NCBI GenBank assembly: GCA_029269125.1 | Contig: JARHXX010000030.1 | Span: forward strand, 1-42,581 | Direction: 5' to 3' | DNA length: 42,581 nt | DNA from: Kiritimatiellaeota bacterium B1221 | Lineage (GTDB): Bacteria; Verrucomicrobiota; Kiritimatiellia; SS1-B-03-39; UBA6053 | In this document: one piece after another, positions 16,518-25,209 of the stretch | Numbering within the stretch: position 1 is the first letter of the stretch | Layout: each line of letters opens with the position of its first letter | Made by a program: the position numbers and the translations under genes | Notes under the pieces: generated by a model | The model's input: only the letters and a program-made list of their open reading frames with translations | The model's database searches: none | What the model was told of the DNA's origin: nothing

Positions 16518-17522
16518 ATGACGACAAATGTAATGGTTTCTGTTTGTGTGGTTACATACAATCATGAAAAATATCTAAAAGAGGCTTTAGATAGTATATT
16601 ATCTCAACAGACAAATTTTCCTTTTGAAATTTGTATAGGTGAAGATGAATCCACAGATAATACACCAAATATATGTTTGGATTACGCATCTAAGTTTCCT
16701 GATCTTATAAGACTCTTTACACGATCTGAAAAAGATAAGATTTATATTAATGGAGTAAAAACAGGCAGATATAATACCAGAGAAACCATAAACGCTTCAC
16801 GTGGTAAATATATTGCGATGTGTGAAGGTGATGATTATTGGACGGATCCGCTTAAGTTGCAAAAACAAGTGGATTTTCTTGAACTACACCATGAGTATCC
16901 AGCATGTGTGCACCTTGCTGAAACTAAAATAGAAACAGGGAATTTTCAAAAAGAAGTATTTCCGGAACTCCCCAAAGACCAAACATTTACAGTTCTAGAT
17001 TCACTGGACCACACGAAAATGTTTGCGGCTACTGCCAGTTTGGTGTTTAGAAAAATGAATTTTTTTAATGAGCCATGGATGAATGAGTGTTTCATGGGAG
17101 ATCGTATCATTTTTTCAACCCTAGCAGCAAAGGGACCCATTGCGGTGATTCCGGATGTAATGTCGGTTTATCGACGACACGATGGGGGAGCGGTTGCCAA
17201 CTTTATGACAAATTCCGGCGTGTTGGCAGGAAAAAAATCCCGGGTTGTCTTTTTTGAAAATATTGGAGAGGTCGTGGGTACCTCGTATGACGTTGAAGTG
17301 AAGCGAATCATGGGGTTACGGTACTTTACAAAAGAGTATGCAAGAGCGTGTCTGCTACCTGGGAAACTTTCCTTTAAGCAACGTGTGAAGGGACTCTGTG
17401 ATGCAATCTTCCGAAAACCCTATTGGGGTTCATTTATAAAAACACCAGGAAGGTTTCGGGAAGTAGTGGGATGGGCGAAAGTAGTTCTTTCCCCCGTGAA
17501 AAGAATGTGCATCAAAAAATAG
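16518..17522 (+). CDS. Family 2 glycosyltransferase
   Basis: The 334-residue GT-A enzyme begins SVCVVTYNHEKYL, has GEDESTDNT (41-49) and the DxD-type EGDDYWTDP (103-111). The donor sugar is unknown. Residues 83-123 are very close to the corresponding part of the glycosyltransferase encoded at 19176-20102 (shared GRYN, RGKYIA, CEGDDYWTDP and KLQKQ). The two therefore look like paralogs on either side of the cytidylyltransferase/DUF115 pair. Confidence 0.9.
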   Translation: MTTNVMVSVCVVTYNHEKYLKEALDSILSQQTNFPFEICIGEDESTDNTPNICLDYASKFPDLIRLFTRSEKDKIYINGVKTGRYNTRETINASRGKYIAMCEGDDYWTDPLKLQKQVDFLELHHEYPACVHLAETKIETGNFQKEVFPELPKDQTFTVLDSLDHTKMFAATASLVFRKMNFFNEPWMNECFMGDRIIFSTLAAKGPIAVIPDVMSVYRRHDGGAVANFMTNSGVLAGKKSRVVFFENIGEVVGTSYDVEVKRIMGLRYFTKEYARACLLPGKLSFKQRVKGLCDAIFRKPYWGSFIKTPGRFREVVGWAKVVLSPVKRMCIKK

Positions 17523-17591
17523 TCGTGTTGCTTGTGGATACAGGATTTCCATTTTTTCAAAACATAAACATAAACCAAATGCGGAAATCTT

Positions 17592-18278
17592 ATGAATATT
17601 AAAGCCCTTGTACCTGTACGTAGTGGATCCATGCGTGTATCTAATAAAAACATCAGACCTTTTTGTGATTCAACTCTTCTAGAAGAGAAACTTAAACATT
17701 TGTTGGCCATTGAAGAACTATCGGGTGTAGTGGTGAATTCAAATGATGATCATATGTTAGAAATTTCCGAACGAATGGGTGCGGAAACCGTGAAACGTGA
17801 TCCACACTTTGCGAGCAACAGCGTTTCAATGAGTGATGTGTATGTGGACATGGCGGAAAATATGGATTGTGAACATATTATGTTCGCAAATGTCACCAAT
17901 CCTTTGTGCAATACCGAAACGTACCGAAAGGCCATTTCTCAGTACCATGTGATGGGCAAAGAACATGACTCGCTCGCATCTGCGGCGTATGTGAACGAGT
18001 TCCTTTGGTTGGATGGGAAACCTACAAACTATGATGTGGTTCATCAGCCCCGCTCACAGGATTTACCTCCGATTACCCGGCTTACTTTTGCGTTTTGTTT
18101 ACTCCCCCGTTCATTGATGATCGCCCGGAAAAATGTCATTGGGGAAAAACCGATGATGTTTGTAACGGATGAAATTGAGGCGGTGGATATCGATACTAAC
18201 CTTGATTTCTTCATTGCGGAAGCGCTGTACCGAAAAATTGTATTGGAAGGCCGTAACCCAAATGATATTTTATCATAA
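17592..18278 (+). CDS. Acylneuraminate cytidylyltransferase-like protein (NeuA family)
   Basis: The 228-residue protein shows the CTP-binding N-terminus PVRSGSMRVSNKN (8-20), NVTNPL in place of the usual QPTSPL, and the C-terminal EAVDIDTNLDF metal-binding region. It should activate a nonulosonic acid (sialic, legionaminic or pseudaminic type) or a similar 2-keto acid to its CMP form. The N-terminal motif differs somewhat from classical NeuA (SGSMR versus GGSKR), so substrate assignment is open. No NeuB-type synthase is present in the window. The next gene encodes a DUF115/GT42-like protein, a plausible user of the CMP-sugar. Confidence 0.8.
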   Translation: MNIKALVPVRSGSMRVSNKNIRPFCDSTLLEEKLKHLLAIEELSGVVVNSNDDHMLEISERMGAETVKRDPHFASNSVSMSDVYVDMAENMDCEHIMFANVTNPLCNTETYRKAISQYHVMGKEHDSLASAAYVNEFLWLDGKPTNYDVVHQPRSQDLPPITRLTFAFCLLPRSLMIARKNVIGEKPMMFVTDEIEAVDIDTNLDFFIAEALYRKIVLEGRNPNDILS

Positions 18279-18294
18279 TTTTGGTCTATAAATC

Positions 18295-19047
18295 ATGAGC
18301 CTAAAACATAAATTCAGAAGACAACTCGCGACGCTTCAGGGACAACGGCGTTTTGAGAAACTTAAAAATAAGCATCAAGGTCAAGTAGGTTTGGTGGTGG
18401 GAAACGGACCGAGTTTAAAATTTGTGGATTTGGAAAACCTTGCCAGTTTAGTGAGTATCGCATCTAATAAAATCTATTTGGGTTTTGACAATACCAGTTG
18501 GCGCCCGGATTATTTTTCAGTGGTAGACAAATTGATTGCTGATGAAATCTCGTCGGAAGCCCCTAAATACTTTGACGAAATATTTTGCTCAAAAGCGGTT
18601 TCGCATCATTTCCCTGTTACCCGAACCTGTGCATGGACTTACAAGCAAGCAAACGATAAAGAGTTACAATTTTCTTCAAATATATCAGAAGGAATTGGTT
18701 CCGGGTATACCGTTACGTATGAAAATATTCAATTTGCAGTGCATCTGGGGTTAAACCCCATTTATCTCATAGGTTGCGACCATTATTTCATTGGGGACGA
18801 AGACAAAACCAATGGCGTCGCGATTACCGCCAACGAAGCAAAGAATCATTTTATAAAAGGGTATAGGAAACCTGGAGCGAAAGTGAACCCTGCGATGGTC
18901 AATGAGATGACCGAAGCCTACGATCGTGCTGGTAAGTGGGCTCAAAAAAACGAATGGAAGATATATAATGCAACGCGTGGTGGGCACTTGGAAGCATTTC
19001 CACGTGTGAATGTAGAAGAAATTTTGACAACGAAGAAAAGAGGCTGA
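18295..19047 (+). CDS. DUF115 / GT42-like protein, possible CMP-nonulosonate transferase
   Basis: The 250-residue protein carries VGNGPSLK (35-42), SGYTVTYENIQFAVHLGL (136-153) and IYLIGCDHYF (156-165), then H185 in NHFIKGY. This order resembles both the DUF115 (MptE-like) family and the GT42 sialyltransferases, where GNGPSLK, a mid-protein SG..., IYLSG.DFY and a catalytic histidine occur in the same sequence. Placed 16 bases after a CMP-sugar synthetase gene, it is a good candidate for transferring that sugar. This is inferred from motifs recalled, not from alignment. A 6-hydroxymethylpterin kinase role is unlikely in this context. Confidence 0.65.
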   Translation: MSLKHKFRRQLATLQGQRRFEKLKNKHQGQVGLVVGNGPSLKFVDLENLASLVSIASNKIYLGFDNTSWRPDYFSVVDKLIADEISSEAPKYFDEIFCSKAVSHHFPVTRTCAWTYKQANDKELQFSSNISEGIGSGYTVTYENIQFAVHLGLNPIYLIGCDHYFIGDEDKTNGVAITANEAKNHFIKGYRKPGAKVNPAMVNEMTEAYDRAGKWAQKNEWKIYNATRGGHLEAFPRVNVEEILTTKKRG

Positions 19048-19175
19048 TCATTTCTTACAATCCACAATTATTCGGACGTAAATTAGGTGTGGATTGGTAG
19101 GTATCTATTTCAAGTAGAGAGGATCGAGCAAAGTCGTTTAGCCGATATGTATTTGCTTAAGGTAATCGTTAAATA

Positions 19176-20102
19176 ATGGAACTCTTTCAAATTGAGCCTC
19201 AAAAGGCTTTCGTAAGCGTGTGTATAATTACCTATAATCAGGTGTCTTATATACGGGAATGCATAGAAAGTGTTTTGATGCAAAAAACCGATTTTTTAAC
19301 AGAAATTGTGATTGGAGAAGATGATTCATCTGATGGAACACGGGAAATATGTCAGGAATATGCCGAGAAATTTCCTGAGAAAATCAGATTGTTTTTGAGA
19401 GATCGTAAAGATGTTCAATACATTAACAACACCCCAACCGGACGGTATAATTCAATGGAAACCCGGCGGGCGTGTCGGGGAAAATATATCGCGTATTGTG
19501 AAGGGGATGATTATTGGACGGACCCGCATAAACTACAGAAACAGTTTGATTATCTTGAAGATAATACGGATTGCGCTGTTTGTGGGACTTTTGTTAAAGT
19601 GCTTGGATCGACTAAAGGAGAAGAAAGCACTCTCTATGATGAAGACGTTTGCTTAGATTATCTCCATGAAGATTTCGTACGAGAAGGTGCAATTTTACAG
19701 ACTTGTAGCATTATGGTGCGTGTTTCGGATATACCGGAATTTCCCGAATGGACGAATCGTGTAATTTGGGGAGATTGGTGTCTTTTTCTCCTGGTAACAA
19801 GGCATGGGAAGAAAGCGCACATTCTACCTGAAGAATGTGCTGTATATCGAATGCATGGCAAGGGAACCTATTCAGGTGCAACAGAGCGCAAACGGGGGTT
19901 GGTCGTCGTGAGCATGTGGGAAGAATTGGTGGCTTGGGATCGCAAACGATACTTGCCGTTACTAAGAGATAAGCTGGGAGCGGTCTATCCATTCCTCGCT
20001 CTATGCAAATTACAAGTTGGAGAAATCCCTCAATTTTTTAAATATTCGATTTTGGCTACTTTTAACAAAGCTTCATGGAAACATGTATTTACTAAATCAT
20101 GA
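19176..20102 (+). CDS. Family 2 glycosyltransferase
   Basis: A 308-residue GT-A glycosyltransferase with SVCIITYNQVSYI, GEDDSSDGT and CEGDDYWTDPHKLQKQ. It is a close paralog of the gene at 16518-17522. Its stop overlaps the next glycosyltransferase gene by four bases (ATGA). A 128-bp gap precedes it, with no clear regulatory element. The donor is unknown. Confidence 0.9.
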   Translation: MELFQIEPQKAFVSVCIITYNQVSYIRECIESVLMQKTDFLTEIVIGEDDSSDGTREICQEYAEKFPEKIRLFLRDRKDVQYINNTPTGRYNSMETRRACRGKYIAYCEGDDYWTDPHKLQKQFDYLEDNTDCAVCGTFVKVLGSTKGEESTLYDEDVCLDYLHEDFVREGAILQTCSIMVRVSDIPEFPEWTNRVIWGDWCLFLLVTRHGKKAHILPEECAVYRMHGKGTYSGATERKRGLVVVSMWEELVAWDRKRYLPLLRDKLGAVYPFLALCKLQVGEIPQFFKYSILATFNKASWKHVFTKS

Positions 20103-21088
20103 ATGAAATACATTTATCATGTTGTATACCCACTTCTGGGAGATACGAAACGTTGTTGGAAACGATTCGTTTACTGGCTACACTGGCTACGCCATCGATA
20201 CAAATTGAATTTGTGGTGGTCGATCAAACGGACCTTGAGCAGGTGCCACCGGATATTGAAACGAGACTTCGTGATAAAGCTGATTCGCATTCCGTATGCT
20301 ACGAGCATACCGTTGTTAAAAATGCAAATGCAGCTAGAAATCGCTGTGTGCAGTTAAGTAAGGCAGAACTATTGGTCTTCTTGGACGATGATATTTTACC
20401 GGGACCAGGTTTACTGGAGTGTTTGCATAAACATTTATCAAAGAACCCTGCTTTGGTGGCTGCCACAGGTCAGTGTTATCATCGGGATGTAAAAAAAGAC
20501 GTGGATTGGCAGACACTTACGGTTTCGCAACCGGAGCAGGGAACCACACCTCATTTTTCAGCCCTGAGTTCCACTCAACTTGAGTACGGTTTAAAGAATC
20601 ATGTTTTAGTGGGGGCATGTATGGCTGTTCGCAAATCTGCGGTGATTGCGGTGGGGGGATTTGATGAACAGTTAAAAAGTTATTGTGACGAAGGTGATCT
20701 GAGCAAGCGCTTGGAGCGGGTCTTCGGTAAAGAAACTTTCATCTTTGATCCTGCCGTGTACATTGTACATTTACGCACCCCTTCCGGTGGCCATAAAATA
20801 AACATGAAAGGGCATGGGAAAAAGGAAAAGGATATTATTACCAGTATTCTACTTTACATGCTGCGGTATGAAGGACGATTGATTTACACCTTCTTTCGTT
20901 CCTTACGGATTGGACCTCTACGAAAAGAAAATGTCACAGATCCACGTAAGTGGTTTATGGCAATTGGAGCATGGGCGGGCGCCTGGTCATTTTGTTTAAA
21001 AAATTTGAATCGGGTGATGAGTCCATTTTCTGCGACGCTGACTCCTGAAAAACTTGGGCTTGCTGTGGGGAGAGGGGATTGTTCATGA
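20099..21088 (+). CDS. Family 2 glycosyltransferase
   Basis: The 329-residue protein begins HLSCCIPTSGRYETLLETI, contains the DxD-type FLDDDILPGPG (D96-D98), and GACMAVRKSAVIAVGGFDE followed by the acid-rich CDEGDLSKRL, a typical GT2 catalytic-base region. It does not resemble the paralogous pair at 16.5 and 19.2 kb beyond the fold. It is translationally coupled by four-base overlaps on both sides. Confidence 0.9.
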   Translation: MNEIHLSCCIPTSGRYETLLETIRLLATLATPSIQIEFVVVDQTDLEQVPPDIETRLRDKADSHSVCYEHTVVKNANAARNRCVQLSKAELLVFLDDDILPGPGLLECLHKHLSKNPALVAATGQCYHRDVKKDVDWQTLTVSQPEQGTTPHFSALSSTQLEYGLKNHVLVGACMAVRKSAVIAVGGFDEQLKSYCDEGDLSKRLERVFGKETFIFDPAVYIVHLRTPSGGHKINMKGHGKKEKDIITSILLYMLRYEGRLIYTFFRSLRIGPLRKENVTDPRKWFMAIGAWAGAWSFCLKNLNRVMSPFSATLTPEKLGLAVGRGDCS

Positions 21089-21933
21089 CGAAGCTGAAGT
21101 TGATGCTGTGTGGGGGATTGGGTAATCAGTTGTTTGAGTATGCCTTTGCTCGTGCTCTCTCTTTGCGATGTGGATTGCCGCTGGAACTGGATGCGGTGAC
21201 AATGTTTAAACAGGATAAGATGTATAAACGTCACTATGAATTGGATGCATTTATCCTTTCCGATGACGTACAGATCTGCAGGCATCCACAAAAGTTTCAC
21301 CGGATCGAACGCAAGATCCAGTGTCAATTGGACCGATATCGATCTGAAAATCACCGCCGATATCTACAGGAAGTCCGCCCCTTTCGTTATCAAAAGGAGT
21401 TGCTGACCTGGAAACCTGAAACAGCAGTGAAGATTTTGGGGTATTGGCAGTGTGAATCCTATTTTTCAGATTATGCTTCTGAAGTGAAAAATGAACTTGG
21501 ATTTAAAAGCCCACCCCTCTCAACAAACTGGGCCCGAAAGATTAGTGGAAATGATCATGCAGTGATGGTGCATATTCGACGGGTTCAATACAGTCGGTGT
21601 GTGGAAAAGGTTTATTACCATGAAGCGATGAAAAGAATGCGGGAGACTTATCCCGGGTGTCAGTTCTTCTGCTTTTCTGATGATGTATCCTGGGCGAAAG
21701 AATTCCTTCAAGATCAGGAAGATTGTGTTGTGGTGGACCAGGAAAAGGGCTCTGCCATTGAAGATCTGAAATTGATGACCTGTTGCCGGCATTTCATTAT
21801 TGCCAACAGTAGTTTTAGTTGGTGGGCGGCGTGGTTGGGTGAAAAGCAGGACAGTTTAGTCTTTGCACCTCCCGTTAGTTTATGGGATAATCCTGAAATT
21901 ATACCTTCTAGTTGGATACAAATAAATAATTAA
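21085..21933 (+). CDS. GT11 alpha-1,2-fucosyltransferase-like protein
   Basis: The 282-residue protein shows the GT11 N-terminal motif GGLGNQLFEYA (10-20), HIRR (163-166) and the C-terminal NSSFSWWAAWLG. It is expected to transfer fucose from GDP-fucose, forming an alpha-1,2 link. The HxRRGDY motif is altered to HIRRVQY (G to V, D to Q), so activity or donor choice may differ. No GDP-fucose synthesis genes (gmd, fcl) are present here. ATG at 21085 is chosen because it gives an ATGA overlap and a nearby GAGAGGGG. Confidence 0.85.
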   Translation: MTKLKLMLCGGLGNQLFEYAFARALSLRCGLPLELDAVTMFKQDKMYKRHYELDAFILSDDVQICRHPQKFHRIERKIQCQLDRYRSENHRRYLQEVRPFRYQKELLTWKPETAVKILGYWQCESYFSDYASEVKNELGFKSPPLSTNWARKISGNDHAVMVHIRRVQYSRCVEKVYYHEAMKRMRETYPGCQFFCFSDDVSWAKEFLQDQEDCVVVDQEKGSAIEDLKLMTCCRHFIIANSSFSWWAAWLGEKQDSLVFAPPVSLWDNPEIIPSSWIQINN

Positions 21934-21934
21934 T

Positions 21935-22957
21935 ATGAATATTTTGTTTTTTTCTAGAAAAAAAGGTAACACAAAAGATCGAGCTTTAGCCTTAAAAAGA
22001 CTGGGTCATGAAGTGTTTGAAATTTATCCGGAAGATATATTGCCTAAAAATAAATTCCTGAAAAAACTATTGTATCATACAGGAGGGGTAGGATATGGAC
22101 ATGTTTTTTGGAAGAAAATAAAAAAACAAATTCGTGAAAACAAATATGATATATGTTTCCTTAACCAGGAAAATTTTCTCTCGAAAAGAGTTGTGACAAA
22201 AATTAAAGAGAATTGTTCAGGTATTATTCAATATATAAATGACGATCCTTTTAATGGTAAAAATAAATTATTTTGGCATGCAGTAAGATCTTCTATTCCG
22301 TTATACAACATGGTTGTTGTTGTAAGGGAGCCAAATGTTAAAGAAGCTAAGGCGCTTGGTGCCCAAAAAGTATTGAAAGTTTATATGTCAGCTGACGATA
22401 TACGACATGCAGAGCCTCAACTAAGTGATGAGGATATTAGAAGGTATAAATCAGATGTGTTGTTTGTGGGGACATTTTTTGAAGATCGTGATATATTTAT
22501 GTATGAGTTAATAAAAGAGGGTGTTGATGTCCATATATATGGAAATAATTGGGAAAAAAGTAAAATTTATTCAAAGATAAAAAAACATGTAAAATCAACA
22601 GCGGTGACTGGAAATGAATATGCTAAGGTGATAAAGTCTTCTAAAATATCTTTATGTTTATTGTCTAAAAACAACAGAGATGAGTATACTACTAGAAGCA
22701 TGGAAATACCTTCGATCGGGACATTTATGTTGGCGCAACGAAGTGGTATTCATAAACTTTTGTATAAAGAAGGTGAAGAGGCTGAATTTTTTAGTGATAT
22801 AGAGGAATGTAAGAAAAAAATAAAATACTTTCTGAATAATGATATAAAACGAGAGGAAATTGCATACTTAGGGCATTTGAGATTTTTAAAAAATAAACAT
22901 ACCGTTACGGAACAAATAAAATGTATAATAGAATCATATGAGCAAAGAAATATCTAA
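21935..22957 (+). CDS. Glycosyltransferase, CgeB / GT1_2-like
   Basis: A 340-residue protein beginning MNILFFSRKKGNTKDRAL. Its C-terminal region (about 250-290) reads TTRSMEIPSIGTFMLA then GIHKLLYKEGEEAEFF, the usual nucleotide-sugar site of CgeB-like GT-B enzymes. A QYINDDPF block and the VREPNVKEA region fit the same group. Substrate unknown. It is strongly AT-rich compared with the GT11 gene before it and overlaps the next gene by 20 bases. Confidence 0.75.
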   Translation: MNILFFSRKKGNTKDRALALKRLGHEVFEIYPEDILPKNKFLKKLLYHTGGVGYGHVFWKKIKKQIRENKYDICFLNQENFLSKRVVTKIKENCSGIIQYINDDPFNGKNKLFWHAVRSSIPLYNMVVVVREPNVKEAKALGAQKVLKVYMSADDIRHAEPQLSDEDIRRYKSDVLFVGTFFEDRDIFMYELIKEGVDVHIYGNNWEKSKIYSKIKKHVKSTAVTGNEYAKVIKSSKISLCLLSKNNRDEYTTRSMEIPSIGTFMLAQRSGIHKLLYKEGEEAEFFSDIEECKKKIKYFLNNDIKREEIAYLGHLRFLKNKHTVTEQIKCIIESYEQRNI

Positions 22958-23804
22958 CATATTTATAATAGGTCTCCGGAGGTCTGGAACGACAATTTTT
23001 TGGGAGACGTTTAGACAAGATGAGCGATTCATTGCATATGATGAACCGTATAATCCACATTTGATTGATTTACCTGAAGAGCATTCAAAATGCGTTCGTA
23101 AGGAATTTATTTCATTATATAATGATGATCCGGAATTATTTAGGTTAATGTTTAGTCCTATAACTGTGGAGCAGGAAAGCTCTAAATATCTTACTTCTTC
23201 TCAGAAAAAATATTTAAAATGGTTATTAAAAGGAAAGAGACCTGTATGTATAGATTTCACAAGGATGAATTTCAAACTTGAAGAGCTATATGAAATTGAC
23301 CCAAACGCACAAGTTATACATTTAATTCGAGATGTTAGAGAGGTGGCGATATCTCATATTATAAAAAGGATTTCAAGGTCTGCCGGTTTTGTTACAAAGT
23401 TAAAATCACTGATACGGACAAAATTATTTTGGGTATTAACATGTCGATGTAACGGATATGGTTTTCAGACGATATATAAATCGCTCTTAAAGGAAGGTGC
23501 GGTTAGTAAACCTTACAAAGAAAGCGTACGGCAAATATCGATGGTATGGAAAGTGGCAACAGAAGCAGTTGAAATGGATGGAAGGCGACTTTGGGGTAAT
23601 AAATATTCTACTGTCATACTGTCAGATTTTATAGACTCGCCTGAAAATATAATGACTCAATTATATGAAAAATTTGGTTTGGATTGTGATGAATTAAAAT
23701 ATGAGAAAGTTAAAAAGTTAAATAAAAACCCTCTACTTTTCCATAATAAATGGAATGCCCTTATTAGGGATTTAGAAATAGTTTCATATAAAACTAAAAT
23801 TTGA
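22938..23804 (+). CDS. PAPS-dependent sulfotransferase family protein
   Basis: The 288-residue protein contains the phosphosulfate-binding loop GLRRSGTT (12-19) right after the first beta strand and the 3'-phosphate-binding motif LIRDVREVAISH (129-140). No signal peptide is seen. It is the second sulfotransferase of the locus and differs substantially from the one at 12750-13736, so the two probably sulfate different positions (inference). It overlaps the upstream glycosyltransferase gene by 20 bases and precedes the polymerase gene. Confidence 0.85.
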   Translation: MSKEISNIFIIGLRRSGTTIFWETFRQDERFIAYDEPYNPHLIDLPEEHSKCVRKEFISLYNDDPELFRLMFSPITVEQESSKYLTSSQKKYLKWLLKGKRPVCIDFTRMNFKLEELYEIDPNAQVIHLIRDVREVAISHIIKRISRSAGFVTKLKSLIRTKLFWVLTCRCNGYGFQTIYKSLLKEGAVSKPYKESVRQISMVWKVATEAVEMDGRRLWGNKYSTVILSDFIDSPENIMTQLYEKFGLDCDELKYEKVKKLNKNPLLFHNKWNALIRDLEIVSYKTKI

Positions 23805-23811
23805 GATTATA

Positions 23812-25182
23812 ATGACTGATGATATTTTGTGTGGAATTTGTTTGATGGTTTTTGCAGTATTTCATGCATTATTTCGATACTTGTGTAGTAGAGAAAAGTT
23901 TGATCTAGGTGACATTGCGATATGGATGACTTGTGTATATGTTGGTCTGGGACCATTGTTATCTAGATTAGCGGGTTATAATGAGGTTTATGAATCTAAT
24001 ACTATATATGGAAGCGTGTTGATTTGTGCGTTATTGTATATATTTGGTATTATGATTTCACAGAATTATTCCAGGAAATACATAACTAAATGTAATAATA
24101 TTAGTCGAGGAAATTTTTATACGAAATTTGGTTTGCAACAATTTGTTCTGTTCTTACCCAAAATTAAATTTATATATATCATACTGGGATATTTAGTTGT
24201 TTGGCTGTACCGTATAGCTGAAATTAAAGGGGGGGGTGGGTTTTCAGGGACTGAAGGTCTGTCTGTTACCTTGTCTATTCCTTATTGGTTGGTTGTTTTG
24301 CATTTTGTATTTCGTGCAATGCCCTTTGTATTGATTTTCTATATGTTATATATGATACACATTAAAAGAGCATCATTACTTATTTTTTCTCTTTTGATAT
24401 TTGAAACTGTATACACGTTTACAAACGGTAGAAGGGATATGTTAAATGTTCTTATTATCTATGCAGTTGCTTTATTGTTGTTTAATCAGCGATTAAAACT
24501 TAGATATGTATTTGCGTTTTGCGTGATTTTAATCTTACTCCTGAAATTAATATTTCCATATTTTTATCAGTTTCGGTTGAGTATTCAGGAAAATAAATCT
24601 TCATATAATGGTATTGATATTTCTCAGGCTTTAGATGATGTAAAGTTAAGGTCTGAGGATAAAGAGTATAATTCCTATAAATTCCGCGAAAATATTCAAA
24701 GAAGAGCTCGGATGAATTACATGTGGATTGAGGTTGTACAAGGAGTTGTAAACAACAGTAAACCCTTGTATGGTGAGGTCCAATTTTCAGCAATAATGAG
24801 TACAATACCTCGCCATTTACGACCTAGTAAATATTGGCAGGATAACGCATTAATTATTCAAAAAGCTTATGGGTTACGTGCAATGGATGCCTCAGACAAT
24901 TTTATTGCTGTTGGTTATGCTGATTTTAAATATATAGGTGTATTGATTAATGGAATTTGGTTAGGTTGTATTTTAACGTTTGTGCCCATTATTTTAGTCA
25001 AATGCTTTAATGAATATCCATTTGTGGTAGTTTTGGTATTTTGCCATATTTTTCCGTTGGCATTAGATTTTGAGATTTCTCCAACAACTATATATGCAAC
25101 TGTTCGTTCTGTTTTGGTCATATTAACAGTGAGTTACATTTTAAAATATTTAGTTCCTAGATCAAAAGTTGCTCATTTCTAA
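23812..25182 (+). CDS. Wzy-like O-antigen/exopolysaccharide polymerase
   Basis: A 456-residue hydrophobic protein with about ten predicted membrane spans and one large soluble loop (roughly residues 250-330). This is the topology of Wzy polymerases, which link repeat units in the periplasm. The sequence TNGRRDML before a later span resembles the RG/GR motifs often found in these proteins. Wzy proteins share little sequence, so the call rests on topology plus position in a Wzx-containing cluster. It closes the AT-rich block. Confidence 0.75.
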   Translation: MTDDILCGICLMVFAVFHALFRYLCSREKFDLGDIAIWMTCVYVGLGPLLSRLAGYNEVYESNTIYGSVLICALLYIFGIMISQNYSRKYITKCNNISRGNFYTKFGLQQFVLFLPKIKFIYIILGYLVVWLYRIAEIKGGGGFSGTEGLSVTLSIPYWLVVLHFVFRAMPFVLIFYMLYMIHIKRASLLIFSLLIFETVYTFTNGRRDMLNVLIIYAVALLLFNQRLKLRYVFAFCVILILLLKLIFPYFYQFRLSIQENKSSYNGIDISQALDDVKLRSEDKEYNSYKFRENIQRRARMNYMWIEVVQGVVNNSKPLYGEVQFSAIMSTIPRHLRPSKYWQDNALIIQKAYGLRAMDASDNFIAVGYADFKYIGVLINGIWLGCILTFVPIILVKCFNEYPFVVVLVFCHIFPLALDFEISPTTIYATVRSVLVILTVSYILKYLVPRSKVAHF

Positions 25183-25209
25183 TGAAGAAATTATAAAAGG
25201 ACTAATATC

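Noticed and set aside
17592..18278. CMP-Kdo synthetase (KdsB)
   Set aside because: The N-terminal and C-terminal motifs (PVRSGSMRVSNKN, EAVDIDTNLDF) fit the acylneuraminate cytidylyltransferase branch better than KdsB.
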